From Veillonella infantium (GTDB lineage Bacteria; Bacillota; Negativicutes; Veillonellales; Veillonellaceae): DNA of 64,000 nucleotides. Positions 50,617 through 59,416 of this stretch are shown piece by piece. The stretch is from the NCBI RefSeq assembly GCF_002959895.1, contig NZ_PPDD01000012.1, positions 1-64,000 of the forward strand, given 5' to 3'. A model generated the notes under the pieces. It had not been told where the DNA came from. It saw nothing but the letters and a program-made list of their open reading frames with translations, and searched no databases. Numbering within the stretch: the stretch's first letter is position 1; every line of letters begins with the position of its first letter. Made by a program: the position numbers and the translations under genes.

Positions 50617-52986
50617 TTATTGTAATGCCTTAGGCACACTGAGTTTTTTCCAATTGTCTAGCTCAGGTATTTCCAAGGTATTAATCGTTTTTTGAATCCA
50701 GTAGTTTAAGGATACTTCGTTACCTAACTGTTGTTCAAATAAATAGGTATTGCCTGGTGTATCGAGAGGGTTACCATCCTTATCGATGGAGTGGCGCATA
50801 GATTCTTTCAAATAGAGTTGCACTCTAAATGGATTTGCGTGATTGCCTCTGAAAATAAAATAGGATGGACCGATAAAGTCATGGGTACGGACATTAATTT
50901 GTTCGTACTTTTTGTCTTTTAAGCCTTGTAATGCGGTTTGTATCATGGCATTCGCATCGTCGTATTCTTCAAGCAAGAAAGCTTGTTGATCTACGTCGAG
51001 TACATAGTGCCAAGTTGGTTTTTCTTCATTCTTTTCAATAGACCAGTTATCACCAAATACAGGTAATTGATGATTATCATAGAGGTCTTTTAACAGATGT
51101 ATAGCATCCTCTTTCTTGAATAGTGCTCGATAGATAACCTCTTGACCTTCTGTGGAGTCATATCCATGTATTCTGACTTGGTACGTATCACGTGGCATGC
51201 GTTTTACATCTAACTTAAAAATGTTGCGCAACTTATCTGGAACGGATAGGAAATGATTGTAAAAGCTCAGTTTCATTTCTTCTTGTGATTCTAAAGCATG
51301 CTCAATGGTTTGCCAATCATATAAGGTGGTATCCCATAAGAAGTCATCCATATTTACAGATAAGCGAGCCGCATTTTGAGGCCATTTCGTATGACTAGGG
51401 CGTACTGTTGAGGTAGACTCTGTAAAGCCCTCTTTATAGTGCCAATGACCGTCTATTTCCTCGAAGACCGCTAAGCGCTCTTCTGCTTCATCATCAATAG
51501 GGATATCCTTCAGCTCTTCATCAAGGTTTGCCTTGTGAGATAACATATATTGATGAGACTCTTCGTAATAGGCTACAGCGGCATCTAAATCAGGTTTGCC
51601 TGTAACATAGCCTTTTTCGTAGGCATACCCTAAGGCAACTCTTGTTAAAGCTCGTGTAATATCATAGAAGAGAACACGATCTTCCTCTTCTAGTGCGCGC
51701 CTTTCTTCATCCAGTACACGTGTTAACGATTGTACACCGAAACGTATATTTTTTGTTACCCCTAAGCCATGGATTCGCATGTAACCGATGTATGGCAAGG
51801 AGAACATAAAGCGTTCTTTAGTGGCTGCCATGTGTGTTAAGTCTGCAATGAGACCCCAGTCGAGAGGAAGGTGGCCTATGTGGAAAATATAGCCGAAGGC
51901 GGCTTGCAATGCAGCATAGCCGGCGTCGCTAAAATGCTTAGTAGCTGCGCGACGGTAGAGGCCGATTGCTTTTACGGGATTATACGGAATTAGGCGGCGT
52001 AGCTCTTTCGTATCATAAAAGTGATAGTAATAATCCGCTAATTCGGCGGTGCTTTCAGCTTGACCCAAGGAGGCACCTTTCGTAAACCATGTGAAAGCAT
52101 CCTCAAATTTTCCATGTTCATGACAGTCTAGGCCAGTGTAGAGCATCATAGTTGGATTGCCTAGCTCAGCAGCAGTTAAAGCTACACGGCGCGCATTATC
52201 AAAATCACCTTCGTCGATATAGATGTTACGTAAATTGCCTTGGAACATGGCAAGTCCATTGTTGAGGGCCTTGTTAAACCATTCTTTGGCAAATGTAGTA
52301 GCATTTTCCTGTAATGTTTCGTCTGAAACAGTGCCTTGTAAGGCTCCAATACGTTCTTGAATAGAACCTTTTTGTAAAATCTGTTGAATCCGTTTGGACC
52401 AACTTAGGCGAGGCGGTGTAATCATATCCTTGGCTAAGCTGATGCGGTCATCATCGCGCCAGAAAAAGACATTACCTATAATGTACTGACAAAATGCATC
52501 GCCTTGTTCAGCGTAGTCGTAGACTATACGAAATGCATCATTAAAGGATATTAACATATCCTTTTCAACCGTAGGTGTAATGGTTCCGTTGATACGCAAT
52601 GCTTGTAAGGTGCCGATAGGACTACAGCGGCGAATGCTATCGTGCAAGCATTGATAGGTACGCATATTGTTTTCAGGGAAATTAGATTCCTCCCACGTAA
52701 AGCGTGGACCTGCGTAGATACGAGCCAATAAAGCATATGCATCAGCTATCTCTCGAGACTCTGGATCGTTTGCTATTTTTAATGCGTCCTCTTTAGTGTC
52801 AATTTCGTTTTCCAGAGAGGTAGTCATATCGTTGCGCAAGGCTTGATGATTCGTTTGCTCCGGGCTTTGCTGATTATTTACAATCAGTTCTAATTGGCGC
52901 AAACCTTCTTGGGCCATTTCTTGATTGTAGGATTTAAAAATCATGTGGAAGACCTTTTGTAGGCGTTCCGTAAAGTACTGTGCCAT
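50617..52986 (-). CDS. Sel1-like repeat (TPR-related) protein, copy 2
   Basis: The 789-residue protein is a paralogue of the 31315-33546 product. Shared landmarks are the N-terminal pattern YFTERLQKVFHMIFKSYNQEM, ADAYALLARIYAGPRFTW, LQALRINGTITPTVEKDM and the ending LNYWIQKTINTLEIPELDNW. It has extra residues near 50-85 (SLENEIDTKEDALKIANDPE) and in the middle. The first 500 residues are Sel1/TPR-like repeats; the last 270 form an unknown domain with YDWQTIEHALESQEEMKLSFY, which corresponds to YDWNFIQREWDTQKYLSFI in copy 1. No signal peptide or membrane helix is present. The promoter region is AT-rich. The function is unknown; the repeated structure and the two copies suggest protein-binding or effector-like roles. 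Confidence 0.75.
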   Translation of the reverse strand: MAQYFTERLQKVFHMIFKSYNQEMAQEGLRQLELIVNNQQSPEQTNHQALRNDMTTSLENEIDTKEDALKIANDPESREIADAYALLARIYAGPRFTWEESNFPENNMRTYQCLHDSIRRCSPIGTLQALRINGTITPTVEKDMLISFNDAFRIVYDYAEQGDAFCQYIIGNVFFWRDDDRISLAKDMITPPRLSWSKRIQQILQKGSIQERIGALQGTVSDETLQENATTFAKEWFNKALNNGLAMFQGNLRNIYIDEGDFDNARRVALTAAELGNPTMMLYTGLDCHEHGKFEDAFTWFTKGASLGQAESTAELADYYYHFYDTKELRRLIPYNPVKAIGLYRRAATKHFSDAGYAALQAAFGYIFHIGHLPLDWGLIADLTHMAATKERFMFSLPYIGYMRIHGLGVTKNIRFGVQSLTRVLDEERRALEEEDRVLFYDITRALTRVALGYAYEKGYVTGKPDLDAAVAYYEESHQYMLSHKANLDEELKDIPIDDEAEERLAVFEEIDGHWHYKEGFTESTSTVRPSHTKWPQNAARLSVNMDDFLWDTTLYDWQTIEHALESQEEMKLSFYNHFLSVPDKLRNIFKLDVKRMPRDTYQVRIHGYDSTEGQEVIYRALFKKEDAIHLLKDLYDNHQLPVFGDNWSIEKNEEKPTWHYVLDVDQQAFLLEEYDDANAMIQTALQGLKDKKYEQINVRTHDFIGPSYFIFRGNHANPFRVQLYLKESMRHSIDKDGNPLDTPGNTYLFEQQLGNEVSLNYWIQKTINTLEIPELDNWKKLSVPKALQ

Positions 52987-53064
52987 AAGGCCTCCTTTAT
53001 ATTAATTACATTTACTATAGAATACATATTTATTATATAACGAACGTAAGAGACCGCAAAAGAG

Positions 53065-53096
53065 GAAAAAACCCCTCTGAAGTCTTTCAGAGGGGT
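53065..53096 (-). terminator. Terminator of the amino-acid binding protein gene
   Basis: An 11-bp stem ACCCCTCTGAA/TTCAGAGGGGT is preceded, on the plus strand, by a run of A, which becomes a T run when read on the minus strand. Confidence 0.9.
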
Positions 53097-53126
53097 CATA
53101 TTTATCCTAGTTCATAGAGATAGATA

Positions 53127-53909
53127 TTATTTTTTGTTGTAATCGCCGAACCATTTGTCGTAGATTTTTTGGTAAGTGCCGTCTTCTTTAAGTTCTTTAA
53201 GAGCTTTATTAACAGCTTCTTGTAAAGCTTTGTTGCCTTTTTTCATGCCAAGAACTGTACCTTCAGCTTTAGTAGGTTCGCCTACGAGTTTAAGGTCTTT
53301 GTCAGCACCTTGTTTAAGGTAGTACATAGCCACTGCGTTATCGATGATAGCACCGTCGATTGTACCAGCTTTCAATTCCATGAAGATATTAGCATTGGAA
53401 TCAATTTGTTTTACTGTTGTATTAGGGATTTTTTGAGCCATTTCAACAGGGATAGTACCGATTTGAGCACCTACAGTATGACCTGCTAATTCATCCATGT
53501 TATGGATTGTTGTGTTGTCTTTACGAACAACTGTGATGAAACCACCTTGGTCGAAGTATACATCGGAGAAGTCCAATGCTTTTTCACGTTCAGGTGTAGC
53601 ATTGATACCTGCTGCGATCATGTCGATATCGCCAGATTGAACTGCTGGAATCAAAGCATCGAAGCCCATGGATTTGAATTCCATTTTTAAACCTAATTTT
53701 TTAGCAATTGCTTCGGACAAATCAACGTCGAAACCAACGTATTTGTCGCCTTCAGTAAATTCGAATGGTGGGAATGTAGTTTCAGAACCTACACGCAATA
53801 CACCTTCTTGTTGTGTCATTTTTGGTTTGTCATTGCCACAACCAGCCAATAAACCCATTGCTGCTACCGCTACGAGGGCGATGGCTGTCAACTTTTTGAA
53901 CTTAAACAT
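53127..53909 (-). CDS. Amino-acid ABC transporter substrate-binding lipoprotein (glutamine/cystine family)
   Basis: The 260-residue protein has a lipobox, GLLAGC, with the lipidated cysteine at residue 24. It is followed by the family-3 solute-binding fold: GVLRVGSETTFPPFEFTEGDKYVGFDVDLSEAIAKKLG at about 43-80, ALIPAVQSGDIDMIAAGINATPEREKALDFSDVYFDQG near 92-128 and the C-terminal KELKEDGTYQKIYDKWFGD. Such proteins bind polar amino acids such as glutamine, glutamate or arginine in the periplasm. No permease or ATPase gene is next to it, so it is an orphan or uses a distant complex. The start is ATG 53909 because GAGGAGG lies 5 bases upstream; the ATG at 53927 would place the ribosome binding site inside the gene. 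It is divergent from the M20 hydrolase gene. Confidence 0.9.
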   Translation of the reverse strand: MFKFKKLTAIALVAVAAMGLLAGCGNDKPKMTQQEGVLRVGSETTFPPFEFTEGDKYVGFDVDLSEAIAKKLGLKMEFKSMGFDALIPAVQSGDIDMIAAGINATPEREKALDFSDVYFDQGGFITVVRKDNTTIHNMDELAGHTVGAQIGTIPVEMAQKIPNTTVKQIDSNANIFMELKAGTIDGAIIDNAVAMYYLKQGADKDLKLVGEPTKAEGTVLGMKKGNKALQEAVNKALKELKEDGTYQKIYDKWFGDYNKK

Positions 53910-54081
53910 AGAAACCTCCTCAAACATCCATATACATGGTTTATCAAATTCTGTTTATATTGTACGGAATTTTACAATAATAGGCAATAACATTGTATAA
54001 TTAAGAGTAAATGAGTTTTCTATTCTTTATTGTAGAGTATTATAATTTTTACAATAATTAGGATATATACATGGAGGTAAT

Positions 54082-55263
54082 ATGTCCCTTACTAATACCT
54101 TTTCAGATCTTTGTAAAAGCTTCACATCTGATGCGTTTGTCATTAATTATACATTAGCTAAAAACCCTGAACTTTCCAGTCATGAATTTGAATCCGTCAA
54201 AACGATTGGCGCGGTTCTTGAAAAACATGGCATGGATGTAACTTATAATTTCTGTAACTTACCTACAGCCTTTAAGGCGTCTGCTGTAAAAGTAGATAAC
54301 CCAAAAGGTCGTTTGGCTATCCTATGTGAATATGATGCATTGCCTGAAGTAGGTCATGCATGTGGTCACTCTGCCAGTGGTTCTATGAGTGTTCTTGCCG
54401 CATTAACGCTCCGCAAAATGCAACAAGACGGCGTTGTTTTCAATATGGACATCGATATCATCGGTACACCAGATGAAGAAGCCACAGGTTGCAAGGTGGA
54501 TATGTGTAATGCAGGCGTGTTCAAAGACTATGATTTGGCTATCATGGTTCACCTCGATGGTGAAGAAACACGACCTAATTCACAATTCTTGGCGCTAGAC
54601 TGTTTCCGCGCTCGTTATCACGGTAAACCCGCCCACGCTGCAGGGGAACCGTGGAACGGTATCAACGCGGTAAATGGTGTGCAACTCGCTATTCATGCAA
54701 TAGATATGATGCGTCAACAAGTACGTCCTGAAAGTCGTATTGGCACATGGATCATTGCCGGTGGTACTGCATCTAATGTCATTCCTGACTTCGGCGAATT
54801 AGAGGTGACCGTGCGTCATACTGAACGTGAATATTTGAATGGTCTATCTGAACAAATCAAAAAAATCTTTGAAGGTGCCGCCCTCTGTACAGGCACTACT
54901 GTAGATGTAGAGTTCTACGGTAATCCTTATGATGATATGAACCAAAACCATAGAGGCACCGTTCTAATCGAAGACGTAATGTCTGATATGGGCATTGATT
55001 TCAAGCCAGGCCCAGCAGATATTGGGGGCAGCTCAGACATCGGTAATGTTAGCTATCAATGCGCTGCATTCCATCCAAAATTGCGACTCGCTGGGGAAGA
55101 CAAGGTGTGCCACTCTAAAGAATTCGCTGCGGCTATGTTAGAATCCACCATTGAACAAACAATTGTGGACGGAGCTAATATTATAGGCCACACCTTGTTA
55201 CGATTGGTAGAAAATCCAGCTGTATTAGAAGAAATCGTTGCTGAATTTAATGCAACTAAATAA
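54082..55263 (+). CDS. M20 family amidohydrolase/peptidase (M20D, AbgB/PM20D2-like)
   Basis: The 393-residue protein is an M20 metallohydrolase. The N-terminal helix NPELSSHEFESVKTI, the metal-binding CEYDALPEVGHACGHSASGSM (residues about 75-95), the catalytic GTPDEEATGCKVDM near 130, and GKPAHAAGEPWNGINAVNGV near 178 fit the M20D branch that includes AbgB and PM20D2. It would hydrolyse amide bonds of acyl-amino acids or dipeptides. The gene is close to, and divergent from, the amino-acid binding lipoprotein, with a shared 170-base region between. This suggests scavenging of amino acids released from acylated or dipeptide forms. GGAGG precedes the start by about 6 bases. It overlaps by eight bases the convergent small gene at 55256. 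Confidence 0.85.
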   Translation: MSLTNTFSDLCKSFTSDAFVINYTLAKNPELSSHEFESVKTIGAVLEKHGMDVTYNFCNLPTAFKASAVKVDNPKGRLAILCEYDALPEVGHACGHSASGSMSVLAALTLRKMQQDGVVFNMDIDIIGTPDEEATGCKVDMCNAGVFKDYDLAIMVHLDGEETRPNSQFLALDCFRARYHGKPAHAAGEPWNGINAVNGVQLAIHAIDMMRQQVRPESRIGTWIIAGGTASNVIPDFGELEVTVRHTEREYLNGLSEQIKKIFEGAALCTGTTVDVEFYGNPYDDMNQNHRGTVLIEDVMSDMGIDFKPGPADIGGSSDIGNVSYQCAAFHPKLRLAGEDKVCHSKEFAAAMLESTIEQTIVDGANIIGHTLLRLVENPAVLEEIVAEFNATK

Positions 55264-55582
55264 AGCGTTTTCTATATCTATCAGGATGGCTGTAATAGTG
55301 TAGGTAGAATTCGTGGTCTTTTTCAGATCTATTAATTATGGATGATAATGAGATGTTTCCATTTATGAAGCTCTGAATTTTGGTGAAATAGGCACCTAAC
55401 TCACGTTCGTGATAATAGAGCGTCCAGACCACGTTATTTCCCGCGATGACTGGAATGTACTTAAACTCAAGGAATTCAAATAAACCAGCGATAGTGATAT
55501 CATCTGGAATGACAAATTCCTCCCGATGATGATTCATATCATCGCCTGCACAAACTGCATCTCGATCAATTATGATACGCAT
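55256..55582 (-). CDS. Small hypothetical protein
   Basis: The 108-residue protein has no signal or membrane segment. It begins MRIIIDRDAVCAGDDMNHHREEFVIPDD and continues ITIAGLFEFLEF and VIAGNNVVWTLYYHERELGAYF. The first half resembles a family of small Firmicute proteins that follow the pattern DDMxxH...FxxP, but I do not recognise it securely. An AGGAAG lies about 9 bases before the start on the minus strand. The 3' end overlaps the M20 hydrolase gene by eight bases on the opposite strand, an unusual arrangement that makes mutual interference possible. Confidence 0.6.
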   Translation of the reverse strand: MRIIIDRDAVCAGDDMNHHREEFVIPDDITIAGLFEFLEFKYIPVIAGNNVVWTLYYHERELGAYFTKIQSFINGNISLSSIINRSEKDHEFYLHYYSHPDRYRKRFI

Positions 55583-55731
55583 ATGATTTCACTTCCTATC
55601 TATGCCTTATATACTATCTATGTCTTACATACTATCTGTGTATTCTTTTAACAGATATATTTGTAACTATTACTGTACTACTGATTGAAAATAATATCTA
55701 TCCATTTATATACCGTATTAAAGGAGGCTTT

Positions 55732-56886
55732 ATGTCCTCAACTGAAACATTACAAATTAAAAATTATATAGGTCTCACCGGTGATAAACCCATTCGATTC
55801 ATTGCATCTGATGTAGATGGTACCTTGGTTAATGATGCGAAAGCAATTCCTAATGAGGCTATCGAGGCGATTCGTGCCGCTCGTGAAAGTGGCATTCGTG
55901 TAGCCATCGCTTCTGGTCGTGCTTGGAATGAAATGAACGATGTCATCGAGAAGTTGCCATGCTTACGCTATTTTATGTGTACCAATGGTGCCTATGTAAT
56001 GGATAAAGATGAAAAACGCACTTTATTCCATGTAACATTTGATAAAGTACAGGCCTTATATTTATTGCGTAAACTCTTAACCTATGGCGTTTATGTAGAG
56101 GCCTATGTGAAAGATAAAATCTTTGGTATGTATCCACCGTCCAGATGCATTACGCCTGAACGATTAAGCGCATATGCTAGTGATCGTAAATCGACTGATA
56201 CAAAAGGTTCGGTTGGACTCATGGATAATCATCTACCTAGCTTAATGAATCATCCTCAACTTGATGTACCTGAGGGACATCTACCTGGTGAAACCCATGA
56301 TCACTATGCCTTAGCGGAAGGTGATGAAGCAGCGACTATAAATATGTCTGAGTGTGAAGTCGAACAGTCTAATTTCTTCTTTAGACCTAATATTCGTCCA
56401 TTTATCTTGGCAACACGTACGATGGTGCCTGATTTACTAGCTCATATGGAAGCCTTAGACGAAGGCCCTGAAAAGATGCAAATCTTTTACGGTGACGAGC
56501 CTATGCGCCAACGCATCTTACAAGACTTACGCGATGAATACCAAGGTATGTCTCACGATGGTACAGGCCGTGAACGTTTTTATGATGTACTACTCTCTAG
56601 TGAAGGTAACTTAGAATTTGTATTACCACATACTACGAAGGGAACAGCTGTTGAGGCCTTGGCAAATCACTGGCAATTTAGTCCCGATGAAGTCATGACC
56701 TTAGGGGATAGTGAAAACGACCTATCCATGCTGCGTTTTGCAGGTGCTAGCGTAGCTATGGGCAATGGGAAGCCAAATATTAAAGAGGCAGCGCGTTATG
56801 TGACGACGGATAATAACCATCATGGCGTGGCTAAAGCAATCTATTCCGCCATTGCGTATAACAATGAATTACTAAAAAAACAGTAA
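55732..56886 (+). CDS. HAD-superfamily hydrolase, Cof/HAD-IIB type with cap insertion
   Basis: The 384-residue protein is a Cof-type phosphatase. Motif I is ASDVDGT (D27, D29), motif II is ASGRAW near 66, and motif IV is GDSENDLSML from residue 325, preceded by KGTAVEALANHW for motif III. The family acts on sugar phosphates or similar small phosphates. Most members are about 270 residues. Here the cap domain is longer, with an insertion of about 70 residues between 150 and 220 that is rich in His, Asp and Pro (MDNHLPSLMNHPQLD, then EGHLPGETHDHYALAEGDEA). The insertion is flexible-looking and not seen in typical Cof proteins. AGGAGG precedes the start. The substrate is unknown. Confidence 0.86.
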   Translation: MSSTETLQIKNYIGLTGDKPIRFIASDVDGTLVNDAKAIPNEAIEAIRAARESGIRVAIASGRAWNEMNDVIEKLPCLRYFMCTNGAYVMDKDEKRTLFHVTFDKVQALYLLRKLLTYGVYVEAYVKDKIFGMYPPSRCITPERLSAYASDRKSTDTKGSVGLMDNHLPSLMNHPQLDVPEGHLPGETHDHYALAEGDEAATINMSECEVEQSNFFFRPNIRPFILATRTMVPDLLAHMEALDEGPEKMQIFYGDEPMRQRILQDLRDEYQGMSHDGTGRERFYDVLLSSEGNLEFVLPHTTKGTAVEALANHWQFSPDEVMTLGDSENDLSMLRFAGASVAMGNGKPNIKEAARYVTTDNNHHGVAKAIYSAIAYNNELLKKQ

Positions 56887-56901
56887 TCATATCTCAAATT
56901 A

Positions 56902-57133
56902 GAGATACTACCAGTTAAAAGTAAATTTTTCTAATTTGGATTGTGTTCGATATGTGTAAATCTGAGATACTACCAGTTAAAAGTAAATCTTTCTAATTTG
57001 GATTGTGCTCGATATGTGCAAATCTGAGATACTACCAGTTAAAAGTAAATCTTTCTGATCTGGATTGTGCTCGATATGTGTAAATTTGAGATACTACCAG
57101 TTAAAAATAAATACTTTTAACTGGTAGTATCTG
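56902..57133. repeat. 62-bp tandem repeat array ending in an inverted arm
   Basis: The segment GAGATACTACCAGTTAAAA begins at 56902, 56964, 57026 and 57088, exactly 62 bp apart. The intervening bases are also conserved, with few changes (TTTGGATTGTG(C/T)TCGATATGTG). At the end, 57113-57131 is the reverse complement of the same 19-base segment, so the last copy forms a hairpin with it. There is no T run on the plus strand. From 57134 to 57286 nothing else is seen. Confidence 0.85.
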
Positions 57134-57286
57134 AAAAAACTATATATATTTGTTTGTCGGTTTGTATTCCAGTCGGTTTTATAGTGAGGCATTGCTCGAA
57201 AGTGTATTACAGGTAATACATTGCTTTAGCTGATGTTAGAGCGAATGCTAAGTTAGTTTTATTAAACCCATAGGAGGTGATGTGGA

Positions 57287-57484
57287 ATGGGAAATCTAAA
57301 GTTTAATATAGATGATACTTGTGTTAAGTGTGGTGCGTGTGCCGTAGATTGTCCTGTTCAATGCATCACCAAAGGGGAGACTCGATTTAATATTGGCAAA
57401 GGCTGTATCGGCTGTGGCGATTGTTATTCAATCTGTCCTGTAGGGGCCGTTAAAATGTCTAAAGGCGAGGATCATAAAGCATAG
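57287..57484 (+). CDS. 2[4Fe-4S] ferredoxin
   Basis: The 65-residue protein has two clostridial-type cluster motifs: C12, C15, C18 and C22 (CVKCGACAVDC), and C40, C43, C46 and C50 (CIGCGDCYSIC). It is an electron carrier in the cytoplasm, typical of anaerobes, with reduced ferredoxin serving enzymes such as hydrogenase and pyruvate:ferredoxin oxidoreductase. The sequence between clusters (ITKGETRFNIGKG) is short, as usual. An ideal AGGAGGTGAT lies 6 bases before the start, so it is strongly translated. The gene stands alone between the repeat array and guaA. An extra cysteine at 26 is outside the cluster pattern. Confidence 0.93.
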   Translation: MGNLKFNIDDTCVKCGACAVDCPVQCITKGETRFNIGKGCIGCGDCYSICPVGAVKMSKGEDHKA

Positions 57485-57578
57485 TCCGTCGAAAGGCTAG
57501 CGCCTCTTAAAGATTATTTCCTCATATTAAGTTTTGTATATAGTAAAATCCGAACATTAAAATCTTTTCTATAAATTT

Positions 57579-57620
57579 CATACGGGATATATGGAGTCCA
57601 TATACTTCGTATGGTATAAT
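57579..57620 (+). promoter_or_regulatory. guaA promoter with a 35-bp near-perfect palindrome touching the -10
   Basis: The palindrome spans 57579-57613 (14 of 17 positions pair around one central base). It contains the perfect ATATGGA/TCCATAT core at 57589-57603. An extended -10 box, TGGTATAAT, follows at 57612-57620. This looks like an operator or a 5' RNA structure in front of guaA. Confidence 0.55.
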
Positions 57621-57735
57621 GGAATGTAATGAAAATTAGCGTTTGCTTCGAAAAAACGCACCCCCAGTACAGAAATGTATGGGCATTAAAAAATAGTGAA
57701 TATACTTTCACAAATAGATGCATATGGAGGAAGGC

Positions 57736-59271
57736 ATGGAAAACAAGGAATTTGTTATTGTTGTTGACTTTGGTGGTCAATATAATCAATTGATCGCGCG
57801 CCGTGTTCGTGAAAATCACGTATACTGCGAAGTATATCCATACAACAAAGCGCTGGACAAAATTAAAGAATTAAAACCGCAAGGTATCATCTTCACAGGT
57901 GGCCCTAACAGCGTGTATGAAGAAAACTCTCCAAAAATCGAAAAAGAGATTTTTGAACTTGGTATTCCAGTTCTTGGCATGTGCTATGGTATGCAATTTA
58001 TGGCGCATACATTGGGTGGCGAAGTTAAATCTGCGGACAACCGTGAGTTTGGTAAAACACCTACTAAAGTGGACACTACATCTCCATTGTTCAAAGGCTT
58101 GGGCGAAGACCAAGTTGTGTGGATGTCCCACGTTGACTATGTAGCAAAAGTTCCTGAAGGGTTCGAAATTATTGCACATACAAAAGACTGCCCTGTTGCA
58201 TCTATGCAAAATAAAGAACGCAAATTATACGCTATGCAATATCATGCAGAAGTATTGCACACTGAACATGGTAAAGAAATGCTTCACAACTTCTTGTATG
58301 AAGTATGTGGCTTCACAGGCACATGGACAATGGCAAACTATGCAAAAACTGCTATTGATGAAATCCGTAACACTGTAGGCGATGGCAAAGTATTGTTAGC
58401 ATTGTCCGGCGGTGTAGACAGCTCCGTTGCGGCAGCTCTTATTTCTAAAGCTGTAGGCGACCAATTGACTTGTATCTTCGTTGATCATGGTTTAATGCGT
58501 AAAAACGAAGGCGATGAAGTCGAAGCTGCTTTCAAAGATTCCGGCATGCATTTCATCCGCGTCGATGCAGAAAAACGTTTCTTAGATAAATTGGCTGGTC
58601 TTGAAGATCCAGAAGCTAAACGTAAAGCTATCGGTGAAGAATTCATCCGCGTATTCGAAGATGAAGGCCGTAAAATCGGCTCTGTTGACTTCTTGGCTCA
58701 AGGTACAATTTACCCTGACGTTATTGAGTCCGGTACTGGTGAAGCAGAAGTTATCAAATCTCACCACAACGTAGGCGGCTTGCCTGCAGTTGTAGACTTC
58801 AAAGGCCTTATCGAACCATTGCGCAATCTCTTCAAAGACGAAGTACGTGAACTTGGTTCTGAATTAGGTTTGGCTGACTACCTCGTATGGCGTCAACCAT
58901 TCCCAGGTCCTGGTCTTGCAATTCGCGTAATGGGCGAAATCACTAAAGAAAAACTCGATATCTTGCGTGATGCGGACTACATCTTCCGTGATGAAATTGC
59001 AAAAGCTGGTCTAGATCGTAGCATCAACCAATACTTTGCAGTATTAACATCTACACGTACTGTAGGCGTTATGGGTGACTTCCGTACATACGATTACACA
59101 TTGGCATTGCGTGGCGTAACAACAACAGACTTCATGACTGCTGACTGGGCGCGCATTCCTTACGACGTATTGGACACAATCTCCCGTCGTATCGTAAACG
59201 AAGTACAACACATCAACCGTATTGTGTACGATATTACATCTAAACCACCTGCTACAATTGAGTGGGAATAA
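57736..59271 (+). CDS. guaA: GMP synthase (glutamine-hydrolysing)
   Basis: The 511-residue protein amidates XMP to GMP using glutamine and ATP. The N-terminal class I amidotransferase domain has C83 in [11 protein letters not shown] and the His-Glu pair in [13 protein letters not shown] near 168-180. The ATP-pyrophosphatase domain carries the P-loop [14 protein letters not shown] (around 222-235) and ends with [20 protein letters not shown]-like and KPPATIEWE segments. The order and length are typical of bacterial GuaA. ATG 57736 follows GGAGG by 5 bases; an ATG at 57718 adds six residues and overlaps that site. The gene is followed by a terminator. The promoter palindrome upstream could be a purine-dependent control site. 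No known purine riboswitch is seen in the leader. Confidence 0.97.
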   Translation: MENKEFVIVVDFGGQYNQLIARRVRENHVYCEVYPYNKALDKIKELKPQGIIFTGGPNSVYEENSPKIEKEIFELGIPVLGMCYGMQFMAHTLGGEVKSADNREFGKTPTKVDTTSPLFKGLGEDQVVWMSHVDYVAKVPEGFEIIAHTKDCPVASMQNKERKLYAMQYHAEVLHTEHGKEMLHNFLYEVCGFTGTWTMANYAKTAIDEIRNTVGDGKVLLALSGGVDSSVAAALISKAVGDQLTCIFVDHGLMRKNEGDEVEAAFKDSGMHFIRVDAEKRFLDKLAGLEDPEAKRKAIGEEFIRVFEDEGRKIGSVDFLAQGTIYPDVIESGTGEAEVIKSHHNVGGLPAVVDFKGLIEPLRNLFKDEVRELGSELGLADYLVWRQPFPGPGLAIRVMGEITKEKLDILRDADYIFRDEIAKAGLDRSINQYFAVLTSTRTVGVMGDFRTYDYTLALRGVTTTDFMTADWARIPYDVLDTISRRIVNEVQHINRIVYDITSKPPATIEWE

Positions 59272-59307
59272 GAATTATAAAATATAGTATTTAAAGAATA
59301 CATGTAT

Positions 59308-59342
59308 AAAGGCCTTTCATCGTTATGGTGAGAGGCCTTTTG
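59308..59342 (+). terminator. Terminator of guaA
   Basis: The stem AAAGGCCTTTCA pairs imperfectly with TGAGAGGCCTTT and is followed by T. Confidence 0.8.
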
Positions 59343-59416
59343 TAAAAGTAGTAGTTGCTCTAATTTATTTTTACTATTTTCTTGTTACTAGTAGATATCT
59401 TTAAGGAAATAATGGT

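Noticed and set aside
56902-57133. CRISPR array
   Set aside because: The repeat unit is 62 bp with conserved spacers, so there is no alternation of constant repeats and variable spacers, and no cas gene is nearby.
57485-57735. Guanine or ZTP riboswitch before guaA
   Set aside because: Neither the purine three-way junction loops nor the ZTP pseudoknot motif can be found; the palindrome at the promoter is a better explanation of structure there.
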